Assembly (NCBI GenBank): GCA_017556505.1
Contig: JAFYNS010000069.1
Coordinates: forward strand, 1 to 46,930
Source of the DNA: Bacillota bacterium
GTDB lineage: Bacteria > Bacillota > Clostridia > Peptostreptococcales > Anaerovoracaceae
DNA: 46,930 nt
Reading direction: 5' to 3'
Part shown: piece by piece, positions 38,853 through 46,906 of the stretch
How positions within the stretch are numbered: position 1 is the stretch's first letter
Layout of the letters: each line of letters opens with the position of its first letter
The notes under the pieces: model-generated
The model's input: only the letters and a program-made list of their open reading frames with translations
Told to the model about the DNA's origin: nothing
Databases searched by the model: none
Made by a program: the position numbers and the translations under genes

Positions 38853-39863
38853 TTATCTCTTACCCTTATCGTAAGGAATACCTTCTGCCTTCGGCACTCT
38901 GGAATTCCTGGAAGTGAAGGCCAGAATAATCAATGTAATCAGATAAGGCAGCATTCTGTAAACATACGGGCTGATGCCGATTTCTGAAAGCATAAATACG
39001 CCGTCACCGTTGATATCCAGTGTCTGGTAGGTTGCTGCGATACACTTGAAGAGACCGAACAGAATACCGCCCGCTGCAATATTCAGCGGTGTCCAGTTAC
39101 CGAAAATCATTACCGCCAGTGCCAGGAAGCCGTAACCTGCTACTTCACCAGAAGCAGTACAGTTCGCAGTGGTCAGCGCATATGTAAACCCGCCCATACC
39201 TGCCAGCATACCGGACAGAACTACGCCCAGGTAACGCATTTTGTAAACATTAATCCCCAGAGAATCTGCTGCCTGAGGGTTTTCACCGCAGGAACGGAGA
39301 CGGAGACCTGTCTTGGTCTTGTACAGGAAAATGGAAACCAGTACAAACACAATCAGACAAATGTAAGTGGACAGATATACTTTGTTCAGCAGTACATCCA
39401 GGAATGGACCCCAGCTATGGTCTTTCGGCAGTCCGAAAGTAGACGGACGGATCATGAACCAGCTTGCTGCACCGCCAGTTGCCATACCCATAGTAGTCTG
39501 CTGAGAAATCAGAATGATAAAGAACAGAACTACTGCAGGTGAAAGCATATTCAGTGCAGTGCCGCCGATTGTCTGGTCTGCCTTCAGGGTAATTGCGGAG
39601 AATGCCAGCAGCAGAGAGAAAAGTCCGCCGCAGACCGCCGCCACAATCATGGTAAGCAGTACAAGAATCTGTCCCTGCTCTTTCATGAAGATATCATTTT
39701 CCTGCATGATACGGATAAAGAATACACCGACAAATGCACCGAAAATCATAATGCCTTCCAGTGCCAGATTAATGACACCAGAACGCTCTGCACATACACC
39801 GGCAAGAGCTACAATCATAAGAGGAACTGCAAATAATAAGGTCTGCTGTATTAAGAATACCAT
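38853..39863 (-). CDS. ABC transporter permease, nucleoside (BMP/Nup) type, second permease, 336 aa
   Basis: A BPD_transp_2-type permease with about nine membrane helices. Seen: AVPLMIVALAGVCAERSGVI followed by NLALEGIMIFGAFVGV near residues 13-47 (the 'SGVINLALEGIM' mark), KADQTIGGTALNML near 93 and LRSCGENPQAADSLGINVYK near 192 (the EAA-like loop GENPxAA that contacts the ATPase). It forms a heterodimer with the preceding permease. Its start codon shares one base with that gene's stop (TAATG) and AGGAGG lies 9 bases upstream. Last gene of the transporter operon. Confidence 0.93.
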   Translation of the reverse strand: MVFLIQQTLLFAVPLMIVALAGVCAERSGVINLALEGIMIFGAFVGVFFIRIMQENDIFMKEQGQILVLLTMIVAAVCGGLFSLLLAFSAITLKADQTIGGTALNMLSPAVVLFFIILISQQTTMGMATGGAASWFMIRPSTFGLPKDHSWGPFLDVLLNKVYLSTYICLIVFVLVSIFLYKTKTGLRLRSCGENPQAADSLGINVYKMRYLGVVLSGMLAGMGGFTYALTTANCTASGEVAGYGFLALAVMIFGNWTPLNIAAGGILFGLFKCIAATYQTLDINGDGVFMLSEIGISPYVYRMLPYLITLIILAFTSRNSRVPKAEGIPYDKGKR

Positions 39864-41056
39864 TATTTCTTTCCTCCTTTCTTCTTTTCTGCGCCATTCA
39901 ACATCTGCTTGATAAACATGGAGAACGCACTCAGATATACGATAATTGCAATCATAATGTCTGCAACATATTCATTGTATGCAGTCAAAGACTTTAACTG
40001 TGTACCGCAGATACTCAGCATGGACATAAACAGTCCGGAGAAGATGACTGCAATCGGATTATTGGACGCCAGCAGTGCAACTGGAATGCCGTTAAAACCT
40101 TCTGCAGGCAGGCTCAGGTATGTAGACCAGAAGAACTCCGTATTACCGGCCAGGTAGTACAGAGATGCACCGGCTGCGGACAGCGCACCGGCAATCATCA
40201 TGGAAAGAATGATATTCTTCTTATCATTGATACCTGCATATTTCGCCGCGTGACGGTTGGAACCGCAGGCGCGAAGTTCATAACCGAAAGTAGTACGGGT
40301 CATCATGATATACATTGCCACAGCCAGCAGGCAGGCAATCCAGAAACCGCCGTTTGCCTGGGAACCAGGGAACAGCACATCCATACCCATCTTCGGTGTT
40401 ACTACACCTACATTTTTCAGCGGAATGATATAGCCAATCTTTCCGCCTTCCATGGAGTTCTTAAACACTCCGTGGGAATCAAACCACCATGTAACCAGAT
40501 TTGCAGAAATCCAGTTTGTCATGATACAGGTAATTACTTCGTTAATATTCAGGTAAGCCTTAAAGATACCCGGAATTGCACCCCACAGTGCACCGAGAAT
40601 CATACCGGTCAGGAAGGCTGCCAGCCATGCAAGCATCACCGGACATCCAGCGTTGCCTAAAGCAAGTCCCACACTCAGTGTTCCTGCAGTACCCATCAGA
40701 TACTGGCCTGGAGCACCGATATTGAACAGACCGGTCTTAAAAGCTACAGCAACAGACATACCTGTCATAATCAGCGGGGTTGCACGGAACAGCATGTTCC
40801 CCAGGTTAACCGGGTTAAAACCGAAGGAAAGCTCACTGCCGTTACGTCCTGTACTCAGGATACCCAGGAATACCAGACGTATACCGTCCCAGATACCGCC
40901 GCATGAAATCTCAGCCTTGGTCAGACCTACAATCACAATCAGAACCGCACCAACCAGCATACCGATTAAGATAGAAATCAGCGCAGAAAATACAGACTTG
41001 GCACCATCTGTGCGATACCATTTCTGTTTGCCGGACTTTGGATCAATTCTCAGCAT
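39863..41056 (-). CDS. ABC transporter permease, nucleoside (BMP/Nup) type, first permease, 397 aa
   Basis: Membrane subunit with about ten hydrophobic helices. Seen: ATPLIMTGMSVAVAFKTGLF followed by NIGAPGQYLMG near residues 92-122 (the 'FNIGxxGQ' mark of branched-chain/nucleoside permeases), GFNGIPVALLASNNPIAVIF near 320 and LRACGSNRHAAKYAGINDKK near 259 (coupling loop). It begins directly after the ATPase stop (no gap) and overlaps the next permease by one base. With two permeases, one double ATPase and a BMP binding protein the set matches nucleoside importers of Firmicutes. Confidence 0.93.
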   Translation of the reverse strand: MLRIDPKSGKQKWYRTDGAKSVFSALISILIGMLVGAVLIVIVGLTKAEISCGGIWDGIRLVFLGILSTGRNGSELSFGFNPVNLGNMLFRATPLIMTGMSVAVAFKTGLFNIGAPGQYLMGTAGTLSVGLALGNAGCPVMLAWLAAFLTGMILGALWGAIPGIFKAYLNINEVITCIMTNWISANLVTWWFDSHGVFKNSMEGGKIGYIIPLKNVGVVTPKMGMDVLFPGSQANGGFWIACLLAVAMYIMMTRTTFGYELRACGSNRHAAKYAGINDKKNIILSMMIAGALSAAGASLYYLAGNTEFFWSTYLSLPAEGFNGIPVALLASNNPIAVIFSGLFMSMLSICGTQLKSLTAYNEYVADIMIAIIVYLSAFSMFIKQMLNGAEKKKGGKK

Positions 41057-42595
41057 TTATTCCGCCCCCCTTTCCTGACGCTTTGCACCGGACATGTAGA
41101 GCCCCAGTTCATTAACGTCTGTCTTCTTCGGATCAAGTTCACCTACGATTTCACCTTCATACATTACCAGGATACGGTCGGAAAGGCTCATAACTTCATC
41201 CAGTTCCAGGGATACCAGCAGTACTGCCTTACCCTTGTCACGTTCTGCAACCAGCTGGCTATGAATATACTCGATTGCACCGACGTCCAGACCTCTGGTA
41301 GGCTGTACAGCAATAATCAGAGGCTTGTCACGGTCAATTTCACGGGCAATAATTGCCTTCTGCTGATTACCGCCGGACATACTTCTTGTAACGGTAATCG
41401 GACCCTGACCGGAACGTACATCATATTTATCAATCAGTGTTTCTGCATATTTTCTTACTTCATCAAAACGGATAAATCCGCCCTTCTGGAACTGCGGTTC
41501 ATTATACTTCTGCAGAACCATGTTCTGTTCCAGTGTATAGTCAAGGACAAGCCCATGTTTATGACGGTCTTCCGGAATATGGCTCATACCGGCTTCACTC
41601 TTCTGCTTAATGGAACATGCAGAAATATCCTTGCCGCAGAGAACCACTTTGCCTCTAGTTGCCTTTTCCAGACCGGAAAGACCGTAAATCAGTTCGGTCT
41701 GTCCGTTGCCGTCAATGCCGGCAATGCAGACGATTTCCCCCTTCCGAACATTGAAACTTATGTTCTTCACCGCATCATTCTTATGCAGCTTGGAAGGTAC
41801 TGTGAAGTTTTCTACAGAAAGAACCACGTCACCAGGCTTTGCTTCTTCCTTCTTTACTTCGAGCTGCACCGGACGGCCTACCATCATGGTGGACAAATCC
41901 TGCTTGGTTACATCCTTCGTATTTACGGTACCGATGTATTTGCCCTTATGGAGAACGGTTACACGGTCAGCAACCGCCATAATTTCATTCAGCTTATGTG
42001 TGATAAAGAGGATAGATTTTCCTTCTTTCGCAAAGCCTTTCATGATTTCCATCAGTTCGTCAATTTCCTGCGGAGTCAGAACAGCTGTAGGCTCGTCAAA
42101 AATCAGAATGTCATTATCTCGATAGAGCATCTTGAGGATTTCCACTCTCTGCTGCATACCTACAGTAATATTCTCAATCTTTGCGTCTACATCAACTTTC
42201 AGTCCATAACGGTCTGAAAGTTCCTGTACTTTCTTTTTAGCTTCTTTTTTCTGAAGGAAACCCATTCTGGTTGTTTCAGCTCCCAGAATGATATTATCCA
42301 TAACAGTAAATACATCAACCAGCTTGAAGTGCTGGTGAACCATACCGATGCCCAGAGCGGTCGCATCGTTCGGGTTGTTGATTTTAACTTCTTTTCCGTC
42401 TTTTTTAATTGTTCCGGCTTCCGGCTGATACAGACCGAACAGAACACTCATCAGTGTGGACTTGCCCGCACCGTTTTCACCAAGAAGTGCGTGGATTTCA
42501 CCCTTCTTCAGCTGCAGTGTTATGTCATCATTGGCCACGATGCCCGGGAATTCTTTCCGGATATGGTTCATTTCAATTACATATTCTGATGTCAT
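41057..42595 (-). CDS. Nucleoside ABC transporter ATP-binding protein (two ABC domains), 512 aa
   Basis: A fused double ATPase. Domain 1 (about 1-240) has Walker [10 protein letters not shown] near residue 38, [11 protein letters not shown] (Q-loop), signature [11 protein letters not shown] (not the usual LSGGQ), and Walker [13 protein letters not shown]. Domain 2 (about 260-500) has a degenerate Walker [15 protein letters not shown], but a good signature [16 protein letters not shown] and [13 protein letters not shown]. This asymmetric pattern is normal for the NupO/YufO/RbsA-like group, where one site is weak. It powers uptake of nucleosides. It lies 155 bases after the binding-protein gene, with an intervening terminator-like hairpin. 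AAGGAAAT precedes the ATG. Confidence 0.94.
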   Translation of the reverse strand: MTSEYVIEMNHIRKEFPGIVANDDITLQLKKGEIHALLGENGAGKSTLMSVLFGLYQPEAGTIKKDGKEVKINNPNDATALGIGMVHQHFKLVDVFTVMDNIILGAETTRMGFLQKKEAKKKVQELSDRYGLKVDVDAKIENITVGMQQRVEILKMLYRDNDILIFDEPTAVLTPQEIDELMEIMKGFAKEGKSILFITHKLNEIMAVADRVTVLHKGKYIGTVNTKDVTKQDLSTMMVGRPVQLEVKKEEAKPGDVVLSVENFTVPSKLHKNDAVKNISFNVRKGEIVCIAGIDGNGQTELIYGLSGLEKATRGKVVLCGKDISACSIKQKSEAGMSHIPEDRHKHGLVLDYTLEQNMVLQKYNEPQFQKGGFIRFDEVRKYAETLIDKYDVRSGQGPITVTRSMSGGNQQKAIIAREIDRDKPLIIAVQPTRGLDVGAIEYIHSQLVAERDKGKAVLLVSLELDEVMSLSDRILVMYEGEIVGELDPKKTDVNELGLYMSGAKRQERGAE

Positions 42596-42671
42596 TGTAT
42601 TTCCTTGCCTTTACTTTTTTTGCATATTTTCCCCGGAGGAAGTGAAAATGCTTACTATTCCATTAATCTGC

Positions 42672-42700
42672 AAAAGAGGGGGAACCTCGATTCCCCCTCT
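42672..42700 (-). terminator. Intra-operon hairpin after the binding-protein gene
   Basis: AGAGGGGGAA (42675-42684) and TTCCCCCTCT (42691-42700) form a 10-bp stem with only a TTTTG run after it on the minus strand. Probably a partial terminator that lets more of the binding protein be made than of the membrane parts. Confidence 0.7.
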
Positions 42701-42750
42701 ATGTAGGCCATGAGGCCAGTTTGAATTCTTTTCAGGTCAATTCTTGAATC

Positions 42751-43860
42751 TTACTTGAATACGATGTTTGTCAGGTGAGCCATGTCAGCTGGAGCTGCCT
42801 TAGCACTGTCATTGTCGATTTCAACTTCGCCAGCCTTGATAGCTTCAAATAATGCTTCGTAATCTTCTACAGACCAGTTTTCCAGAGACCAGCTGTCTAC
42901 TGGCAGACCAACTGCATCGTCAGCAGCGCCCAGTACGGAAGAACCCTTAATTAATTCGCCGCCTGCATAGAAGTCAGTCAGAGTCTTGATTACGGATGCG
43001 TCCAGACCCTTCAGAGCAGATGTAACTACTGTGTCAGATAATGGGCTCTGGTCTACGTCTACACCGATGATGTAACCTTCCGCAGCGTCTGCAGCAGCTG
43101 TACCGGAGTCGAAGATAGAACCGCCGCACATGAAGATTACTTCAGTACCAGCCTGATACCAACCGCTCAGCATTGCCTGCAGGTCAGGAGAAGCGGAGAA
43201 TGTTTCACCATATTCCCAAGTGTATCTCATGTCAACAGTGATACCCTTTTCAGCAGCTGCTGCATTTGCACCCTGTGCATAGCCGTAGCCGTATCTGTTA
43301 CATGCAGGGTTTGCACCGCCGCCGCCACCGGAGAAGCCCAGGCTAGTGAAGCCTTCCATTACAGCTGCATAACCAGCCAGGTAACCAGCCTGTTCTTCCT
43401 GATAGGATACGCCAACCAGGTTGTCGAAGCCCAGATCCCAACCGTCGATGAATACGAACTGTACTTCAGGATACTTAGGAACAACTTCCTTCAGAGCAGT
43501 TTCCTGCAGGAAACCAGGAGTTACCAGAACTTCAGCACCAGCGTCGCAGGCATCAGTCATAGCCTTGATTCTGTCAGCATCAGTTGCCTGATCGCCGTTT
43601 GCTGGCTGATAGTACTTGTAAGACAGATCATTGTCGGATGCGTACTTCTTGCAGCCATTCCAGGTGAATTCGTTGAAGGAGCCGTCCTTCAGCTGACCAA
43701 CGTCAGTTACCATTGCGATCTTGTAAGTACCGTCTTCGGATTCCATAGTGTCTGGAATTGCTTCGTAGCCAACTACTTCATCGCTGCCACCGCCGTCTCC
43801 GCATGCTGCCATGCAGAATACCATTGCTAAAATCAGCATCATAGAAAGTAATTTCTTCAT
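42751..43860 (-). CDS. BMP-family nucleoside-binding lipoprotein, 369 aa
   Basis: The extracellular substrate-binding protein of the transporter. It starts MKKLLSMMLILAMVFCMAAC with the lipobox Cys at residue 20. Family marks: YKIAMVTDVGQLKDGSFNEF near 48, DGWDLGFDNLVGVSYQEEQA near 140 and GYIIGVDVDQSPLSDTVVTS near 260, with GLDASVIKTLTDF following. BMP proteins such as PnrA/TmpC bind purine nucleosides. The start at 43860 has GAGGAGG 7 bases upstream; the long open frame to 44022 covers the promoter (TATAAT about 43925 on the minus strand, no good -35) and is rejected. First and probably most strongly expressed gene of the operon. Confidence 0.93.
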   Translation of the reverse strand: MKKLLSMMLILAMVFCMAACGDGGGSDEVVGYEAIPDTMESEDGTYKIAMVTDVGQLKDGSFNEFTWNGCKKYASDNDLSYKYYQPANGDQATDADRIKAMTDACDAGAEVLVTPGFLQETALKEVVPKYPEVQFVFIDGWDLGFDNLVGVSYQEEQAGYLAGYAAVMEGFTSLGFSGGGGGANPACNRYGYGYAQGANAAAAEKGITVDMRYTWEYGETFSASPDLQAMLSGWYQAGTEVIFMCGGSIFDSGTAAADAAEGYIIGVDVDQSPLSDTVVTSALKGLDASVIKTLTDFYAGGELIKGSSVLGAADDAVGLPVDSWSLENWSVEDYEALFEAIKAGEVEIDNDSAKAAPADMAHLTNIVFK

Positions 43861-43970
43861 TTTTTTCCTCCTCAAAGAAATACTTGATATCTTATGTATA
43901 TTTAAGAATATCAGCTTTATTATAATACAATTCTGTAAAAAGGAAAAGTATATTTTTCGCAATTTCTTCC

Positions 43971-44023
43971 AAAAATAAATTGCCGCGGCAAAGTACAAAA
44001 GACACTGTACCTGCCGCAGCAAT
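43971..44023 (-). terminator. Terminator of the CAP-domain gene
   Basis: ATTGCCGCGGCA (43979-43990) with AGTACA, and TGTAC with TGCCGCAGCAAT (up to 44023), form a long hairpin with one mismatch; TTTATTTTT follows on the minus strand. Confidence 0.85.
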
Positions 44024-44053
44024 AAGTAATTACTGAAAATAGCGGTTTATAGA

Positions 44054-44692
44054 TTAACCTGCAAAAATCTGCACCCAGTAAGGTGTTCCCTTTGCATTAA
44101 CCGCATAACCGACACCAATTTTTGTGTATCCGCTTCCCAGAATATTGGCTCTGTGGCCGGAAGAATTCATCCATCCGTTCATTACACTTTCAGCAGTTTT
44201 CTGACCCATGGCGATGTTTTCACCTGCCGTACGGTAGGAATACCCCGCTTTTTTCAGCATATCAAATGCAGAACCGTAAGTCGGTGATGTATGTGAGAAA
44301 TACCCCTTTGCAGCCATATCTTCAGCCTTCAGCTGTGCAAGCCTTGTCAGCTCACTGTCAGATTTCAGTCCGGAAAGACCTGCTTTCTGACGCTGCTGAT
44401 TTACCAGATTTACAACCTGGGATGCTTTCGTACCTGCATTCTGCTGTGGCGTCTGATTTTGATTCCCGGAATGGTCCGGCTTTTCAGGAGATTCAGGCTT
44501 TACAGATTCCTCTGGCTTTTCGGGTGCGTTCTGCTCAAAATATTTTGACAAGTACTGCTGCAGCAGATTCTGCAGATTGCCGGACAGAGCCGTATTCAGG
44601 CTGCAGCCGTTTTTCTCCGCAGCGGAAGCGCTCCCCACAGTACCGAAAACCAGTACCGCACTCAGCAATAACGTAAGTAACTTCTTTTTCAT
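44054..44692 (-). CDS. Secreted CAP/SCP-domain protein, 212 aa
   Basis: An exported protein. Signal peptide MKKKLLTLLLSAVLVFGTV then GSASAAEKNG with cleavage after Ala. Residues about 45-85 are a Pro/Glu-rich linker (PEKPEESVKPESPEKP), likely to span the wall. The C-terminal CAP domain (about 90-212) has VNLVNQQRQKAGLSGLKSDSE, FSHTSPTYGSAFDMLKKAGY, TAGENIAMGQKTAESVM, GWMNSSGHRANILGSGY and a WVQIFAG end. CAP proteins are common in the clostridial envelope; the activity (often none or lipid binding) is unknown. The start at 44692 has GAGGAG 8 bases upstream. Transcribed divergently from the barnase gene. Confidence 0.88.
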   Translation of the reverse strand: MKKKLLTLLLSAVLVFGTVGSASAAEKNGCSLNTALSGNLQNLLQQYLSKYFEQNAPEKPEESVKPESPEKPDHSGNQNQTPQQNAGTKASQVVNLVNQQRQKAGLSGLKSDSELTRLAQLKAEDMAAKGYFSHTSPTYGSAFDMLKKAGYSYRTAGENIAMGQKTAESVMNGWMNSSGHRANILGSGYTKIGVGYAVNAKGTPYWVQIFAG

Positions 44693-44831
44693 AAACAGTC
44701 TCCTCTCTGCAGAAAGCCCTTCGCGCGCAATGCCTTCTGCTTCAGGCGGCATGCCATGTATCTACCTTAACACCCTTTCCCCTTTTCCGCTACCCATCAA
44801 AATATGGTCACCCTGCCATCTTTTCTATCCG
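44693..44831. other. Intergenic leader between divergent CAP and barnase genes
   Basis: On the minus strand it holds GCAGAAGGC and GCTTTCTGC, which pair at 8 of 9 positions around a 14-base loop between about 44707 and 44741. No clear promoter for the CAP gene was found; there is no sign of a further gene. Confidence 0.4.
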
Positions 44832-44860
44832 TTGACATTTTACGGCTGGTTTTATAGAAT
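44832..44860 (+). promoter_or_regulatory. Sigma-A promoter of the barnase-barstar operon
   Basis: TTGACA (44832-44837), 17-base spacer, TAGAAT (44855-44860): a near-consensus, probably strong promoter. Confidence 0.87.
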
Positions 44861-44896
44861 AAATGCAGAAACTATCAGCATAAGAGGTATATGAAA

Positions 44897-45358
44897 ATGA
44901 AACGATTACTTAAGAAACTGGGAGCACTGTCTCTGATTCTGCTTCTTCTGACCGCTTTTGCAGCCTGCAGTATTCCGGATGATGTCTCATCCTCTGCGGC
45001 AGTCAGCGGACTGGACCAGGATGGCACCTATACGACTGCAGAAGATGTATCTGCATATATCCTTGCATACGGCCAGCTGCCCGTAAACTTCATTACGAAA
45101 GCGGAAGCACGCAGCCTGGGATGGAGCGGCGGCGGCCTGGAAGAGTATGCACCGGGATGCTGCATCGGCGGTGATAAATTCGGAAACTATGAAGGCAGCC
45201 TGCCGGAAGCGAACGGACGCAGATATTTTGAGTGTGACATCAACACACTTGGAAAAGACAGCCGCGGCGCAGAACGCCTTGTATATTCCAATGATGGTCT
45301 GATTTACTACACACCAGACCATTATGAAACATTTGAGCTTCTGTACGGGGAGGAATAG
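44897..45358 (+). CDS. Barnase-like ribonuclease with lipoprotein signal, 153 aa
   Basis: A guanyl-specific ribonuclease of the barnase family. Residues 1-24 form a lipoprotein signal (MKRLLKKLGALSLILLLL, then TAFAAC with Cys24). The nuclease domain (about 50-153) has LPVNFITKAEARSLGW near 58 with the Lys of barnase K27, GGLEEYAPGCCIGGDKFGNYEG, then GRRYFECDINTL with the catalytic Glu, RGAERLVYSNDGLIYYT with both Arg positions, and DHYETFELLY with the catalytic His. All catalytic residues are thus kept. GAGG suits ATG 44897 (9 bases) better than 44891. It should sit on the outer membrane face or be released. Barstar follows after 3 bases. Confidence 0.9.
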   Translation: MKRLLKKLGALSLILLLLTAFAACSIPDDVSSSAAVSGLDQDGTYTTAEDVSAYILAYGQLPVNFITKAEARSLGWSGGGLEEYAPGCCIGGDKFGNYEGSLPEANGRRYFECDINTLGKDSRGAERLVYSNDGLIYYTPDHYETFELLYGEE

Positions 45359-45361
45359 TTT

Positions 45362-45634
45362 ATGAACAGAATCGTTATAGACGGAAACCATATTGACTCC
45401 AGAGAAACCTTCTTCCATGTATTACGCAGCCAGCTTGGAGAAGACCTGCTGGCAGGAAGCAATCTGGACGCACTTCATGACGCACTGACATCCATCACCG
45501 TTCACACAGTAATTGAAATCAGAAACCAGGCAAAGCTTGCTGATACCCTGGGTGACTACTGGAAGCGGATTTTCTGGCTGCTCAGTGACTGTATGGATGA
45601 AAACAGAGATCTGAAACTTGAATTAACAGAATAA
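45362..45634 (+). CDS. Barstar-family ribonuclease inhibitor, 90 aa
   Basis: Small acidic immunity protein for the preceding barnase-like enzyme. Starts with RIVIDGNHIDSRETFFHVLR (barstar start) and has LGEDLLAGSNLDALHDALTS, in which the two Asp residues equivalent to D35 and D39 of barstar (the ones that fill the barnase active site) are kept, followed by WKRIFWLLSDCMDENRDLKL. It protects the cytoplasm from nuclease that has not been exported. The gene begins 3 bases after the barnase stop, with GGGGAGG as ribosome binding site, and is followed by a terminator. Confidence 0.9.
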   Translation: MNRIVIDGNHIDSRETFFHVLRSQLGEDLLAGSNLDALHDALTSITVHTVIEIRNQAKLADTLGDYWKRIFWLLSDCMDENRDLKLELTE

Positions 45635-45637
45635 AAA

Positions 45638-45672
45638 GTGCCGGTCCCTATAATCAGGGCCGGCATTTCTGC
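45638..45672. terminator. Bidirectional terminator after barstar
   Basis: TGCCGGTCCCT (45639-45649) and AGGGCCGGCA (45656-45665) form a stem with one bulge; TTTCTGC and then TTTATT follow on the plus strand, AAAAAG on the minus side. Confidence 0.82.
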
Positions 45673-45698
45673 TTTATTACGTCTTATTTATAATTCGT

Positions 45699-46193
45699 TT
45701 ACTGCTGCTCTGCGTACTTTACAGCAAGCTGTGCGCAGTATCCGATGATTTCCATACAGTTGCGCATCCTCGGTTTGGAGTCGAAATCGCCGAAAGGCTG
45801 AGACATTTCACGGCAGATCAGTGTTCCGTATTTTGCTTCGATTTCTTCCACCATTTCGCCAAATACAGGGTAAATATCCTGCTGCAGGTGCTTGATTCTT
45901 TCACCCATTTCTTCCTTTGGCCCGAATGGATTCCGGCGTCCTTTCAAAAGTCCCAGAGCCATAACTGCACCGGTGATGGCTCCGCAGGTATTCTTGGTAT
46001 GCCCCATTCCGCCTCCGAAACCGGTAGCCATACAGATAATTTCATCCGGAAATTCCACTCCATAAATATCCATGAAAGTGCGAAGCACACATTCTGTGCA
46101 GTTGAGGCCCTGACGGAAATAGCCCCGTCCCAGTTCATCTGCCAGCACCATTAATTCTTCGGTTGTTTTATTTTCCGCAATCGGTCTTTTCAT
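45699..46193 (-). CDS. C_GCAxxG_C_C family redox protein, 164 aa
   Basis: A small cytoplasmic protein with the spaced cysteines of the C_GCAxxG_C_C family: GLNCTECVLRTF near residue 28, GGGMGHTKNTCGAITGAVMALG near 58 (the GCGAxxG core, here CGAITG), YGTLICRE near 118 and RMRNCMEIIGYCAQLAV near 142. Members are thought to carry redox-active or metal-bound cysteines; the reaction is unknown. The start at 46193 has AGGAG 7 bases upstream and lies within the NUDIX gene (26-base overlap), so the two are translated from one message. Longer start at 46229 rejected. Confidence 0.87.
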   Translation of the reverse strand: MKRPIAENKTTEELMVLADELGRGYFRQGLNCTECVLRTFMDIYGVEFPDEIICMATGFGGGMGHTKNTCGAITGAVMALGLLKGRRNPFGPKEEMGERIKHLQQDIYPVFGEMVEEIEAKYGTLICREMSQPFGDFDSKPRMRNCMEIIGYCAQLAVKYAEQQ

Positions 46194-46830
46194 AATCATG
46201 CTCCTTTGCCTCTTCCAGTTTTTCCACAAGCCACATGGTAATGCGGGCCGTCAGCCCCCATATAATCTGCCGCTTACTGCCTTCTCCATAGTGAAAAATC
46301 GGCGCGGAATTCTTTCCCACACGCCAGCGGTAATCTTTTCTTATTCCAGCTGCTTCATAAGGGAAGTCATCCACTTTCTGTACCACTTCATATTCATAGC
46401 GGATAGGTTCCGTTTCCATAAAGAATCGGTACGGAACTGTAAATACAGTTTCCACCTCTTTCGGATTCAGTTTCAATAAGGAAAGGTCTTCTTCCTCAAT
46501 TACCCCGATTACCGTATTCATGGTCAGATGAGAGACCTCATAAATAGAGTCAAACTGGCCTAAAATGCGTATTTTATCTGCAGGAATTCCAATTTCTTCT
46601 TCCGTCTCCCGCAGTGCACAGTCTTCCGGTGTTTCGCCCGGTTCCATTCTTCCTCCCGGGAAACAGACATCGCCCGGCTGGGTCTTCATCTCCGTTGACC
46701 TCTGTTCATAAAGAATGTGCAGTCCGTCTTCACGTTCTACCAGAGGAATCAGCACAGCACAGTCTTTTCTCTGACCGATGGCCCCCGGCTTTCTTCCTTC
46801 CATGAATTTTTCTACATTGGCAATGTTCAT
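46168..46830 (-). CDS. NUDIX hydrolase, CoA pyrophosphatase (NudL/YeaB)-like, 220 aa
   Basis: A pyrophosphatase that cleaves nucleoside diphosphate-linked compounds. The Nudix box is GRMEPGETPEDCALRETEEE followed by IGI near residue 60 (GX5EX7REUXEEXGU), preceded by QPGDVCFPGG, which is the CoA pyrophosphatase sub-motif. CoA or oxidised CoA is the likely substrate. Start at 46830 has GGGGTGA 6 bases upstream. It overlaps the C_GCAxxG_C_C gene by 26 bases at its 3' end, and follows a terminator that ends the gene before it. Confidence 0.9.
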   Translation of the reverse strand: MNIANVEKFMEGRKPGAIGQRKDCAVLIPLVEREDGLHILYEQRSTEMKTQPGDVCFPGGRMEPGETPEDCALRETEEEIGIPADKIRILGQFDSIYEVSHLTMNTVIGVIEEEDLSLLKLNPKEVETVFTVPYRFFMETEPIRYEYEVVQKVDDFPYEAAGIRKDYRWRVGKNSAPIFHYGEGSKRQIIWGLTARITMWLVEKLEEAKEHDYEKTDCGK

Positions 46831-46840
46831 TATTTTCACC

Positions 46841-46877
46841 CCAAAAAGCAATACAGGCGATGGCCTGGGCCATCGCC
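46841..46877 (-). terminator. Terminator of the gene upstream of the NUDIX gene
   Basis: GGCGATGGC (46856-46864) and GCCATCGCC (46869-46877) form a 9-bp stem with a 4-base loop, followed on the minus strand by TGTATTGCTTTTT. Confidence 0.75.
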
Positions 46878-46906
46878 ATATAAAGCGGTTTTAATCAGTC
46901 AGAAGA

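Noticed and set aside
43861..44022. Longer N-terminus of the BMP lipoprotein
   Set aside because: It would bury the lipoprotein signal peptide and covers promoter sequence; GAGGAGG supports the ATG at 43860.
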